A DNA stretch of 64,000 nt from DASRFA01 sp035651755 (GTDB lineage: Bacteria > Desulfobacterota > Binatia > UBA12015): contig DASRFA010000040.1 of the NCBI GenBank assembly GCA_035651755.1, positions 62,001 through 126,000 on the forward strand. Direction: 5' to 3'. The position numbers were made by a program, and so were the translations under genes. Of the stretch, positions 27,554-36,078 are shown in pieces; position 1 is the first letter of the stretch; each line of letters begins with the position of its first letter. Under the pieces are notes generated by a model. That model had not been told where the DNA came from and did no database searches. It saw nothing but the letters and a program-made list of their open reading frames with translations.

Positions 27554-29773
27554 GTGGGCAAACGCGCCTGGGTGACGATCGCGCTCGCGACCGCGTTCTA
27601 CGCGGTCGTCGCGGCAGTCGCGTTCCGACCGCTCTTCTTCCGCTGGAACACCCTCCCGACCTACGAGCGCGGCAGCACCCCCGCGATGGCGCTCGCCGAC
27701 CGCAACCTGAACGTGTGGATCATCGCCTGGGTCGCGCACGCGCTCGCGACCGAGCCGGCGAAGCTCTTCGACGGGAACATCCTCTACCCGGCGCGCGACA
27801 CGCTCGCGGGCTCCGAGCACATGCTCGCGCACGTCCCGTTCACGGTGCCGGCGTACGTCCTCACGCACAACGCCGCGTACGTGCTCAAGGCGATGATGCT
27901 CGAAAGCATCGTGCTGACCGCGCTCGCCGCGTTCGTCGTCGTGCGCCACCACACGGGCGACGGCGCGGCCGCGCTCGCCGCGGGCGCCCTCCTGACGCTC
28001 AGCCCGTGGCGCTTCGAGCCGCGCGGCGTGCACGGCGGCGTCGCGGCCGAGCCGCAGTACCTGGGATTCCAGTTCCTGCCGTTCGCGCTGGTCGCGCTCG
28101 CGCTCTACGTCGAGCGCGGCCGGTTCTCGGCGTGGCTCGCGTTCGCGGGCGCGATGGCGCTCCAGGCGCTCGCGAGCTTCTACCTCGGGTACGCCGCGTT
28201 CTCGACGATTCCCGCGTACGCGGCGGTCCTGCTGCTCGCGCGGCCGGGAGGCGACGAGGCGACGCGCGGCGACGCGTGGCGCCATCCGCGCGAGATCGAC
28301 TCGCGCCGAGCGGTCGGCGTCGTCGCCGGCCTCTTCGCGGCCGCCCTCGTCGTCCTACCGATCGGCATCCCGTACCTCCGCCTGCGGCGCTCCGGCGTCG
28401 TGCCGGAGTACGACCTCGACTTCGTCGCGAAGCTCTCGACGCCGCCCTGGTGGTACGTGAGCCCGCGCGGCATCGAGCTCGTCGGGCCGCTCGCCGCGAT
28501 GCTGACGATCGCGTTCGCGATCGTGCGGATCGCGCAGGTCCTCCGCCTGGCGCCGCGGCGCGGGCGGGCGCGGCCGGCCGTCGTCGGCGAGTCGGCGGCG
28601 TGGGCGCTTCTCGCGGCGGGGCTCGTCCTCGGCTGGGGCCCGTACCAGGAGCTCCCCGGCGGCTGGCGGCTGCCGCTTCCGTTCGCGCTCCTGTGGAAAG
28701 TCGTCCCCGGGTTCTCGGCGATGCGCGGCGCCGGACGCTTCGTCGTCATCCTGTCGCTCGCGAGCGCGCTGCTCGCGGGCTACGCGCTCGCGAGCGTCCG
28801 CTGGTTGCTCGGGCGGGCGCGCTGGCCGTTCGCGGTGGCGCTCGTCGCCGTCGCGGTGTTTCGTGCCGCGCGCGAGCCGGTGCAGGCGGTGCCGAGCGGC
28901 GTCGGAGCGGACGCCGCTCCCGCCTATCGCTGGCTCGCCGCCCGGCCGCCGGGCGAGCCGGTCCTCGAGCTGCCGGCGAAGGCGGGCGAGGACGACCTCT
29001 GGGGCCTCACGATCGACTCGCAGTACATGCTCGCGAGCACGGTCCACTGGCAGCCGATCCTGAACGGCTACACCGCGTACGAGCCGCCGTCGCGCTACGT
29101 CGTCGCGGCGCTCGCCCAGCGCCTCCCCGAGCGCGACGCCGTCGCGCGCCTGGTGTCGCTCGTCGACGTCCGCTGGCTCCTCGTGCACCGGCGCTGGCTT
29201 CTGCCGGCGCAGCGCGCGGCGTTCGATGCGCCGAGCGACGAGCTGGCGCGCGCGGGCCTCGTCGAGCGCGCCCGCTTCGGCGACGACGTGCTCTACGAGG
29301 TCTCGCTGCGCGCTTCCGACGGCGCCCGTCCCGCCCTCGTCGGCGGCGATCGGAGCGCCACTCTCGACGGCACGCCGCGCGTGCCGCTCCGCCCCGAGTG
29401 CCGCCGCGGCGAGCTTTCGGTCACGGTGCCCGAGGGCATCCGCCACGGCTACCGGAAGGCGGCGCTGACCGCGCACGTGGTCAATCGCAGCGACTGCACC
29501 TGGCCGGCATTCGGCGTCGGCGACGCGGGCCTCGTGATGCTCGACTACGCCTGGATCGAGGACGGGGCGGTCGTCGTCCGCGGCGCGCCGGGTCGGCTCA
29601 CCCGCGACGTCGCGCCCGGCGCCGCGATCGACGAGCCGCTCCACGTTCTGACGCCGAAGGGCGGCGGCACGTATCGCCTGCGCGTCGAGCTCCGCCAGCA
29701 GGGCGACGACGCGTCGATCGCGACGTGGGAGGGCGACGTCCCGGTCGCGACCGCGCGCACGGCCGCCGGCTGA
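27554..29773 (+). CDS. Polytopic membrane protein with periplasmic motif module and C-terminal Ig-like domain (paralogue B)
   Basis: This 739-residue close paralogue of the protein at 23728 has LADRNLNVWIIAWVAHAL, LFDGNILYPARDTLAGSE and about eleven hydrophobic segments. The shared periplasmic module reads EPVLELPAKAGEDD, STVHWQPILNGYTAYEPP and RLPERDAVARLVSL, then VRWLLVHRRW. The C-terminal Ig-like domain includes VNRSDCTWPAFGVGDAG and ends with TYRLRVELRQQG, matching paralogue A. Two members of one family flanking a GT39-like gene suggest they act in the same pathway. GTG 27554 lies 29 bases from the divergent start, so promoters must overlap. Function is not known. Confidence 0.7.
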   Translation: MGKRAWVTIALATAFYAVVAAVAFRPLFFRWNTLPTYERGSTPAMALADRNLNVWIIAWVAHALATEPAKLFDGNILYPARDTLAGSEHMLAHVPFTVPAYVLTHNAAYVLKAMMLESIVLTALAAFVVVRHHTGDGAAALAAGALLTLSPWRFEPRGVHGGVAAEPQYLGFQFLPFALVALALYVERGRFSAWLAFAGAMALQALASFYLGYAAFSTIPAYAAVLLLARPGGDEATRGDAWRHPREIDSRRAVGVVAGLFAAALVVLPIGIPYLRLRRSGVVPEYDLDFVAKLSTPPWWYVSPRGIELVGPLAAMLTIAFAIVRIAQVLRLAPRRGRARPAVVGESAAWALLAAGLVLGWGPYQELPGGWRLPLPFALLWKVVPGFSAMRGAGRFVVILSLASALLAGYALASVRWLLGRARWPFAVALVAVAVFRAAREPVQAVPSGVGADAAPAYRWLAARPPGEPVLELPAKAGEDDLWGLTIDSQYMLASTVHWQPILNGYTAYEPPSRYVVAALAQRLPERDAVARLVSLVDVRWLLVHRRWLLPAQRAAFDAPSDELARAGLVERARFGDDVLYEVSLRASDGARPALVGGDRSATLDGTPRVPLRPECRRGELSVTVPEGIRHGYRKAALTAHVVNRSDCTWPAFGVGDAGLVMLDYAWIEDGAVVVRGAPGRLTRDVAPGAAIDEPLHVLTPKGGGTYRLRVELRQQGDDASIATWEGDVPVATARTAAG

Positions 29774-29816
29774 GCGCCGTCCCGAACGGCGTCCGCGACC
29801 GTCTGGCGTCCGCGCT

Positions 29817-30335
29817 CTACGTGAGGTCGGCGGAGACTCGCTGCCAGCACGCGCGCGCGGCGTCGCTCAAGCGGGCCAGGTGTCGCGGGACGTCGCCGAC
29901 CCAGCGATCCGTGCCGAGCACCCGCTGTGCATCGACGAGCGCGACGATGTCGTTTCGATCCTGCGGTCCGCCTGCCTCGAGCGTCAGCAGCACCAGCGCG
30001 AGCGGCGTCGCGACCGGCGCCCCGAGCTCGCGGTGCGGCTCCGCCGTGGCGACGGCCATCCGCATCGCGTAGCCGCGCCCGACGAGGACGTCGTGGGGAG
30101 GCGACGTCGCGCAGCGGACGAGCCCGCCGAGCGGGTCGTCCGCTGCCCCGGTGCGGATCTCGGCGACGAGCTCGTCGGGCCAGAAGTCCCGACGCAGGCC
30201 GCGCGCATCCATCGTCAGCAGGTCGACGTCCGCGGTGTAGCGGCCGTATCCGTGCACTGCGAGCGCGACGCCCCCGATGACGCAGTACTCGACCCCGCTC
30301 CGCTCGAGGTGCCGCAGGAGCGCAGCGTCAAGCAC
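29817..30335 (-). CDS. Small nucleotidyltransferase, MNT/AbiEii-like, probable toxin-antitoxin module component
   Basis: This 172-residue protein has the DNA polymerase beta-fold nucleotidyltransferase start CVIGGVALAVHGYGRYTADVD, giving the G-G motif and a D-x-D metal pair. A later LTLEAGGPQDRNDIVALV fits the AbiEii-type block with a Lys/Asp-rich motif. The fold usually attaches nucleotides to a protein or RNA, as in AbiEii and MNT-type toxins or antitoxins. The start is GTG 30335, overlapping the small upstream gene by eight bases, so the two are co-translated. Whether it is toxin, antitoxin or repair-linked is not shown. Confidence 0.75.
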   Translation of the reverse strand: MLDAALLRHLERSGVEYCVIGGVALAVHGYGRYTADVDLLTMDARGLRRDFWPDELVAEIRTGAADDPLGGLVRCATSPPHDVLVGRGYAMRMAVATAEPHRELGAPVATPLALVLLTLEAGGPQDRNDIVALVDAQRVLGTDRWVGDVPRHLARLSDAARACWQRVSADLT

Positions 30336-30534
30336 GATCGATCCCGAGAGCCTCGTCCAGAAGCCGCGAAGGGCGGCGTCCCCGCTGCAGGATCCGCTCT
30401 CGCAGCCGGCGGGCGTCGGCGATCGTCGCCCCCGGCGGCAGGTGGCCGAGCAGCAGCCGCAAGGCGAGCCCGTCGTGCATCATGGAGGCGACGCTGGCCA
30501 GAGCCGCGCTCGGATCGGGAGCAGCGCGCTTCAT
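30328..30534 (-). CDS. Small partner protein of the nucleotidyltransferase
   Basis: This 68-residue protein begins MKRAAPDPSAALASV and contains MMHDGLALRLLLGHLPPG and DARRLRERILQRGRR, which suggests two or three helices with a basic end. I do not recognise a family. It is too short for a HEPN domain and has no R-x4-6-H motif. Its stop lies inside the beginning of the nucleotidyltransferase gene, so it is translationally coupled to it. A role as cognate regulator is inferred from the gene pair only. The 145 bases upstream separate it from the divergent Ku gene. Confidence 0.6.
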   Translation of the reverse strand: MKRAAPDPSAALASVASMMHDGLALRLLLGHLPPGATIADARRLRERILQRGRRPSRLLDEALGIDRA

Positions 30535-30664
30535 GCGGGGCGAGTCTACGAGAGGGCCGTTGCCTGCGCCAAGCAGAGTCCGGCGGGCGGCCCGAAACGG
30601 CCAGAGCCGGGATCCGCTGGCCGCGTTTTTCTGAGCCGCGCCGCGATGATACGGTCTCCGCCCT

Positions 30665-30674
30665 GGAGGGGAGG
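30665..30674 (+). promoter_or_regulatory. Strong Shine-Dalgarno before ku
   Basis: GGAGGGGAGG, with two overlapping GGAGG cores, lies five to six bases before ATG 30680. It confirms the Ku start and indicates efficient translation of the first gene of the repair operon. Confidence 0.65.
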
Positions 30675-30679
30675 CCGCC

Positions 30680-31624
30680 ATGCCGCGCGGAATCGCATCG
30701 GGGACGATCACCTTCGGGCTGGTCACGGTCCCCGTCAAGGTCTACACCGCCATCCAATCGAAGAGCCTTTCCTTCCGCATGCTGCACGCGAAGGACCTCG
30801 CTCGCATCCGCCAGCAGTGGGTCTGCACGCAGTGCGACGAGATCGTCCCGCGCGAGGACACCACGCGCGGCTACGAGTACGCGAAGGGCCAGTACGCGGT
30901 CCTGACCGACGACGAGCTGAAGGCGCTCGAGCGCCGCTCCGACCAGTCGATCGAGATCGAGGAGTTCGTGCCGCTCGCGAGCGTCGACCCGATCTACTTC
31001 GAGAGCGCGCACTACCTCGGCCCGGACAAGGGCGCGGGTCGCGCGTACCGGCTCCTCTGCGAGGCGATGCAGCGCACCGACCGCGCGGCCGTCGCGCGCT
31101 ACTCGACGCGCGGCCGCCAGCAGCTGGTGCTGCTGCGGTCGACCGGGAAGACGATCATCCTCCACGGCCTGAACTACGCCGACGAGGTGCGCGACCCGTC
31201 CGAAATCGACTACGGCGAACCCGCGCCCGCGAAGCCGGTCGAGCTCGACCTCGCCGTCAAGCTGATCGACGAGCTCACGAGCGAGGCCTTCGAGCCGACG
31301 AAGTACACCGACGAGTATCGCGAGTCCGCGCTGGCGCTGATCGAGAAGAAGGTCGAGGGCCAGGAGATCGTGGTCGCGGAGGCGCCGCAGCGAAAGGCGC
31401 AGGTCATCGACCTCATGGACGCGCTCCGCGCGAGCCTCGGCGAGGCGCGGAAGAAGCCGGCCGCGCCGCGCAAGCCGGCGCGCGCCGAGGCGGCCGTCGA
31501 AGAGGGCGCGGCCGAGGGCGGCAAGCGCGCGTCGTCCGCGCGCAAGCCGCCCGCGCGCATCGCGAGCGAGCGCGACGTGCGCGAATCGGCGGCGCGGCCG
31601 TCGCGCCGCACGCGCGCCCGGTAG
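30680..31624 (+). CDS. ku: Ku DNA-end-binding protein (non-homologous end joining)
   Basis: This 314-residue protein forms the homodimeric ring that binds double-strand ends and recruits LigD modules. The start MPRGIASGTITFGLVTVPVK is the classic bacterial Ku N-terminus. RMLHAKDLARIRQQWVC is followed by GYEYAKGQYAVLTDDEL and SAHYLGPDKGAGRAYRLL, and the bridge region has LDLAVKLIDELTSEAF. From about residue 260 there is a Lys/Arg/Ala-rich tail, as in extended Ku proteins that bind DNA further inward. It is the first gene of a four-gene NHEJ operon, with 85 bases before the next gene. Confidence 0.95.
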   Translation: MPRGIASGTITFGLVTVPVKVYTAIQSKSLSFRMLHAKDLARIRQQWVCTQCDEIVPREDTTRGYEYAKGQYAVLTDDELKALERRSDQSIEIEEFVPLASVDPIYFESAHYLGPDKGAGRAYRLLCEAMQRTDRAAVARYSTRGRQQLVLLRSTGKTIILHGLNYADEVRDPSEIDYGEPAPAKPVELDLAVKLIDELTSEAFEPTKYTDEYRESALALIEKKVEGQEIVVAEAPQRKAQVIDLMDALRASLGEARKKPAAPRKPARAEAAVEEGAAEGGKRASSARKPPARIASERDVRESAARPSRRTRAR

Positions 31625-31709
31625 CTCGCTCGACCGTCTCGCCGCAGCCGAGCGCCGGCGACACGCCGGGCGTTCGGCGTAGCGGCCGATTCGGTGCATT
31701 CTGGATCCG

Positions 31710-32597
31710 ATGGCCGGGCAGCGCTCGAAGCCGGTGCGTGGGGTTGCAAAGGCGCGAGGGGCTCCAAAGGCGCGTGCGACGAAGTCGCCGCGGTCCGCAA
31801 CCGAGCCGCGACCCCGACGGCGGAAGACCGTCGCCGAATCGAACGAGCCGCTCGCGGTGTACCGCGCGAAGCGCCGCTTCGACGTCACCCCGGAGCCCGC
31901 GGGCCCGGTGCCGACGCGCCACGCCGCGAAGTCGCACGCGCTCAAGTTCGTCGTGCACAAGCACCGCGCGACCCGCCTCCACTACGACCTCCGGATGGAG
32001 TGGAACGGCGTCCTCCTGTCGTGGGCGGTTCCCAAGGGACCGTCGCTCGACCCGAGCATCAAGCGCCTCGCGATGCACACCGAGGACCACCCGATCGACT
32101 ACGACGAGTTCGAGGGCGTGATTCCGGCCGGAGAGTACGGCGGCGGCACGATGATGATCTGGGATCGCGGCCATTGGGTCCCCGAGGATCCGGACGTGGA
32201 TCGTGGGCTGCGTCGCGGCGAGCTCAAATTCCGGCTCGAGGGCGAGAAGCTCCATGGCTCGTTCGTCCTCGTCCGGACCGGCGGCCGCGGCGGCGATCGC
32301 GACGAGCGGAGCTGGCTCCTCATCAAGCACCGCGACGAGGCGGCGACCGGCGAAGACGTCGCCGAGACGCGTCCGCGCTCGGTCGCGTCGGGCCGCCTGC
32401 TCGCCGAGATCGCGTTCGAGGAGGGCGGCGACCCCGTCACCGCCGCGACCGGCGACCCCGAGCGCGCGGTGCGCGCCCTCATGCGCGAGCTCGCCGCGAA
32501 GGGCGGATCGCGCGGAACGCGAGCGGAGGGCGCGTCGGCGCGGCCGCGGTCGCGCGCGAAGGCGAGCGGCCGCGCCCGCCAGCCGGTGAGCGGGTGA
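31710..32597 (+). CDS. ligD: LigD 3'-phosphoesterase module as a separate protein
   Basis: This 295-residue protein would trim 3'-phosphate and ribonucleotide ends before ligation. The active-site strand FVVHKHRATRLHYDLRME carries the His and Asp residues of the LigD PE domain. EDHPIDYDEFEGVIPAGEYG supplies the next His and the conserved loop, and SWLLIKHRDE ends the domain. Residues 1-60 and 255-295 are basic, low-complexity arms that may bind DNA. In most bacteria this domain is fused to ligase and polymerase; here it ends at a stop, and the ligase starts four bases earlier (GTGA). Confidence 0.93.
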   Translation: MAGQRSKPVRGVAKARGAPKARATKSPRSATEPRPRRRKTVAESNEPLAVYRAKRRFDVTPEPAGPVPTRHAAKSHALKFVVHKHRATRLHYDLRMEWNGVLLSWAVPKGPSLDPSIKRLAMHTEDHPIDYDEFEGVIPAGEYGGGTMMIWDRGHWVPEDPDVDRGLRRGELKFRLEGEKLHGSFVLVRTGGRGGDRDERSWLLIKHRDEAATGEDVAETRPRSVASGRLLAEIAFEEGGDPVTAATGDPERAVRALMRELAAKGGSRGTRAEGASARPRSRAKASGRARQPVSG

Positions 32598-33541
32598 GCG
32601 CGGCGGCCGGCGAACGCGCGAGCGACCGCATCCCGTTCCGCACGAGCCCGATGCTCGCCACCCTGGTCGACGAGCCCTTCCATCGCCCGGGCTGGGTCTA
32701 CGAGGAGAAGTACGACGGCTACCGCGTCCTCGCGTACAAGGAAGGCCGCGACGTGAGCCTCGTCTCGCGGACGGGAAAGCCGTGCAGCGCGCGCTTCCCC
32801 GACATTTCCGCCGCCGTCCGCGCGCTGCCGGTGCGCTCGATCCTTCTCGACGGCGAAGCCGTCGCCTTCGACCGCGAGCTGGTCTCGCGCTTCCAGCTCC
32901 TCCAGAAGGGAGAGGTTCCGGTCGTTTTCGCCGCGTTCGATTGCCTGTGGGTCGACGGCCGCGATCTCCGTGCCGCCCCGCTCTCCGAGCGGCGCGCCGC
33001 GCTCGACGCCGCGATCGCGGGTGCGGACGAGATCTTCGCGGCGCGCCGCCTGCCGCCGAACGGGCTCACCGCCTATCGCGCGGCGAAGAAGAAGGGCTTC
33101 GAGGGCCTGGTCGCGAAGGAGGAGGCATCGGCGTACGAGCCGGGCCGCTCGCGGCGCTGGCTCAAGGTCAAGATCAAGCAGGAGGAGGAGTTCGTGATCG
33201 GCGGCTACACCGCCCCCGGCGGCACCAGGTCGCATTTCGGCGCGCTCCTCCTCGGCGCGTACGCCGGCGCGGAGCTGCGCTTCGTCGGCAAGGTCGGCAC
33301 GGGGTTCGACGAGCGCACGCTGGCGAGCCTCGCGAAGCGCTTCCGGCCGCTCGCGCGCGCGACGCCGGCCTTCGCCGACCCGCCGCGCATGCGCGACGTC
33401 ACGTGGCTCGAGCCGCGCCTCGTCGCGCAGATCGCGTTCACCGAGTGGACCGCCGACGCGAAGCTTCGCCAATCGGTGTACCTCGGCCTCCGCGACGACA
33501 AGAAGCCGACCGAGTGCCTCCTGCCAGAGAGTCTCCGGTGA
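32594..33541 (+). CDS. ligD: LigD ATP-dependent DNA ligase module as a separate protein
   Basis: This 315-residue ligase has the adenylation motif VYEEKYDGYRVLAY, with Lys as the AMP-bound residue. Motif III is around LDGEAVAFD, then FAAFDCLWVDG, FEGLVAKEEAS as motif IV, and RRWLKVKIKQ as motif V. The OB-fold part follows (GALLLGAYAG, VGKVGTGFDERTL). It matches the size of isolated LigD ligase domains. GTG 32594 overlaps the PE stop and its own stop overlaps the polymerase start, so the three parts are made in fixed proportion. Confidence 0.94.
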   Translation: MSAAAGERASDRIPFRTSPMLATLVDEPFHRPGWVYEEKYDGYRVLAYKEGRDVSLVSRTGKPCSARFPDISAAVRALPVRSILLDGEAVAFDRELVSRFQLLQKGEVPVVFAAFDCLWVDGRDLRAAPLSERRAALDAAIAGADEIFAARRLPPNGLTAYRAAKKKGFEGLVAKEEASAYEPGRSRRWLKVKIKQEEEFVIGGYTAPGGTRSHFGALLLGAYAGAELRFVGKVGTGFDERTLASLAKRFRPLARATPAFADPPRMRDVTWLEPRLVAQIAFTEWTADAKLRQSVYLGLRDDKKPTECLLPESLR

Positions 33542-34569
33542 GCGCCGCCAAGCGACCCGCGAAGACGCGGCCGTCGTCGACGTCGCCGGCGCCGCGTAAA
33601 GCAGCGGCGAAGGCCGCACGCGGGCGCGCCGCGCCGCGCGCCGGCGGCACCGCGGCTTCGGCCTCGACCGGCTCGGCGAACGTCGCGGCGGGCCGAAGCC
33701 AGGTGCGCGTCAGCAACCCCGACAAGCTCTATTGGCCGGACGACGGTCTCTCCAAGCTCGACCTCGTCCGCTTCTACGCCGAGGTCTTCCCCGCGCTCCA
33801 GCCGTACGTCCGCGATCGCCTGCTGTCGCTCGAGCGCTGCCCGGAAGGGATGCGCGGCGACTGCTTCTACCAGAAGGAGGCGCCGCGCGGGCTTCCGCCC
33901 GACACGCCGACCGAGCGAGTCGAGCACGCGACCGGCGACGTCAACTACGTCGTCGGCGGGAAGCTCGAGACGCAGCTCGCGCTCGCGAACCTCGGCTGCA
34001 TCGCGGTGCACGTCTGGAACAGCCGCGCGTCCGCGCCGCGAAAGCCCGACTGGGTCTGCTTCGACCTCGATCCGACGTCGGGCCGCTTCGCCGACGCCGC
34101 GCGCGCCGGCCTGCGTCTCAAGGGAGCCCTGGACGCTCTGGACCTCGTCTCGTTCCCCAAGACGTCGGGCGCACGCGGCCTGCACGTCTTCGTCCCGATC
34201 CGGACCGGCCCGGACAGCGACGAGGTACGCGACTTCGCCGGCCGGCTCTGCCAGCGCCTGGCGCAGGCGTATCCGAAGGAGCTCACGGTCGAGTCGCGGA
34301 TCGCGGCGCGCGGCGGCCGCGTCTACCTCGACTCCTTCCGGAACGCGTTCGGGCAGACGGTCGTCGCCCCGTACTCCGTCCGCCGCCGCCCGAAGGCGCC
34401 GGTCTCCACGCCGCTCGACTGGTCCGAGGTCCGCGAGGACCTCGACCCGTCGCGTTTCACGATCACCAGCTTCCGCGAGCGCCTCGCGAGCGGCGATCCC
34501 TGGCGCGACTTCTTCCGAAGGCGCCAGTCGATCGCGCGCGCGATGCGCGCCCTGGAGAGCCTGGACTGA
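33538..34569 (+). CDS. ligD: LigD polymerase/primase module as a separate protein
   Basis: This 343-residue archaeo-eukaryotic primase-like polymerase fills gaps at broken ends, often with ribonucleotides. The fold starts after a 58-residue Lys/Ala/Ser-rich leader, at VSNPDKLYWPDDGLSKLDLV. The metal-binding pair is in WVCFDLDPTSG, and KTSGARGLHVFVPI carries the conserved HVxxP block. FGQTVVAPYSVRRRPKAPVS is the late signature. It completes the split LigD set. The gene ends exactly where the convergent membrane-protein gene ends (34569 versus 34570). Confidence 0.94.
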   Translation: MSAAKRPAKTRPSSTSPAPRKAAAKAARGRAAPRAGGTAASASTGSANVAAGRSQVRVSNPDKLYWPDDGLSKLDLVRFYAEVFPALQPYVRDRLLSLERCPEGMRGDCFYQKEAPRGLPPDTPTERVEHATGDVNYVVGGKLETQLALANLGCIAVHVWNSRASAPRKPDWVCFDLDPTSGRFADAARAGLRLKGALDALDLVSFPKTSGARGLHVFVPIRTGPDSDEVRDFAGRLCQRLAQAYPKELTVESRIAARGGRVYLDSFRNAFGQTVVAPYSVRRRPKAPVSTPLDWSEVREDLDPSRFTITSFRERLASGDPWRDFFRRRQSIARAMRALESLD

Positions 34570-36078
34570 TCACGGTGTCCGCGCCGGCGGCGGCGGCTCG
34601 GCCGCAGACGGCGCAGCAGCCGGCGCGACGTGGAGCGGCGACTCGCGCACGTGGCGCTCCGCGCCGACCGGAAGCGCGTGAAGGCGGGCGAGCAGGTGGA
34701 CGATCCCCGCGGCGAGCGCGAGCCCGGCCGTCGCGCCGAGTGCGCGCCGGCGATCGCGCCCGAGCCGGAGGAGCAGCGCCGCGCCGAGGAGGCTCGTGCC
34801 GGCCGCGCCGTAGCTGAAGAGGTCCCAGTCGGCGAAGGCGCCGAACACGGCGTCCATCGTCGCCACGTACGCGAGCCACCCGGCGACGAAGGCGACGAGG
34901 AGCGCGACCGGCGCTTCGAGGAGCGCGCGCGGGCGCGAGACGAGCAGCGCTCCGCCCGCGCCCGCGACGAGCAGGGCGCCGACCGGATCGACCAGGACGA
35001 TCGTGCTCGCGACCTCCGCCGCGTGACGCCCGCTCGTCAAGTACCAGACCGGCAGCAGGCTCGACGTCGGCGAGTAGCCCGCCTGGTAGGCGCTGCCCTC
35101 GTGCGCGGCGCGCGCGAAGGCGATCCAGTCGAACGGAAGGCCGCGCAGCGGAACCGTCGCGACGCCGGCCACGACGACGGCGACGACGCCCGCCGCGAGA
35201 ACGGAACGCCTGCGTCCGGGCGCACCCGCGAGCAGCGCGAGGAGCAGCAGCGCGGAAGGCGCGAGCAGGACGATGCCGAGGTACACGAAGGGCCCGAGCG
35301 CCGCGATCGCCGCCGCCCAGGCCGGCGCCGCCTCGTCGGCCAGCGCCCGGAGCGCCGTCCAGAAGAAGAGCGCGGTCCCCGCGAGCGCGAACGGGTACAC
35401 GTCGACGTACCCGACTGCGAGCTGCATCGTCCCGAACGCGGTCCACGCGAGCGCCGCGACGACGAGTTGCTCCGCGCGGTCGCGCGCGAGGAGGCGCGCG
35501 CAGCCGACGAGAGCGAGGAGTGCGGCCGTCGAGAGCGCGGCGTTCGCGACGATGACGAACGCCTCGATCGACATCGCCGCCGGGCGGAGGTGGGCGGCGA
35601 GGCGCATCGCGGCCACCGCGTCGAGCCAGCGGTCGGCCGGCGTCGCGGCGTTCGCGACTGCCTTCCGGAAGTACGCCGAGTCGAGCGTGAGCGCCGGCGC
35701 CGGGACCGCCCAGCCGATCACCGCGAGCGCGACCCAGACGAGCGTGCCGGCGGCGATCGCCTGCGGCCAGGATGGCGCCAGCGGCGGTCGCCGCCAGCGG
35801 GGATCGCGCGCGATGCGCGCGCCGGCCGCGGGCAGCGCGGCCGCGAGCGCGAGCGCAAGGACGGGGAACGCCGCGTACCTACCGAGGTGCGCGTAGCCCC
35901 ACGTCATGCCGAGGTCGGGCTCGATCACGTGCAACGCGATCTCGCCCGCGAGGCCGATGGCGACGAACGCGAGGCCGGCGCGCGCGGCCGCCGCGCCGGC
36001 CGTTCCCGGCGTCGTCGCATCCGGCGCGCGCGCAGCAGCGGCTCCGGACCCGGCGGCGAGCGAGCCGGGCGCGCTCAC
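34570..36078 (-). CDS. Polytopic inner-membrane protein, GT-C-like
   Basis: This 502-residue protein has about eleven hydrophobic helices. Recognisable points are LTLDSAYFRKAVANAATP after an early helix, AVGYVDVYPFALAGTALFFW with an acidic residue before a helix, and SAYQAGYSPTSSLLPVWYL. I do not place it in a named family; the layout is compatible with GT-C enzymes. It ends in a Pro/Ala tail. GTG 36078 overlaps the upstream SGNH hydrolase stop (GTGA), and a second SGNH gene lies before that, so the three form one unit. That suggests a link to acylated glycans. Confidence 0.65.
   Translation of the reverse strand: MSAPGSLAAGSGAAAARAPDATTPGTAGAAAARAGLAFVAIGLAGEIALHVIEPDLGMTWGYAHLGRYAAFPVLALALAAALPAAGARIARDPRWRRPPLAPSWPQAIAAGTLVWVALAVIGWAVPAPALTLDSAYFRKAVANAATPADRWLDAVAAMRLAAHLRPAAMSIEAFVIVANAALSTAALLALVGCARLLARDRAEQLVVAALAWTAFGTMQLAVGYVDVYPFALAGTALFFWTALRALADEAAPAWAAAIAALGPFVYLGIVLLAPSALLLLALLAGAPGRRRSVLAAGVVAVVVAGVATVPLRGLPFDWIAFARAAHEGSAYQAGYSPTSSLLPVWYLTSGRHAAEVASTIVLVDPVGALLVAGAGGALLVSRPRALLEAPVALLVAFVAGWLAYVATMDAVFGAFADWDLFSYGAAGTSLLGAALLLRLGRDRRRALGATAGLALAAGIVHLLARLHALPVGAERHVRESPLHVAPAAAPSAAEPPPPARTP

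Noticed and set aside
30328..30534. HEPN-type partner for the nucleotidyltransferase
   Set aside because: At 68 residues without an R-x4-6-H motif it cannot be a HEPN domain.
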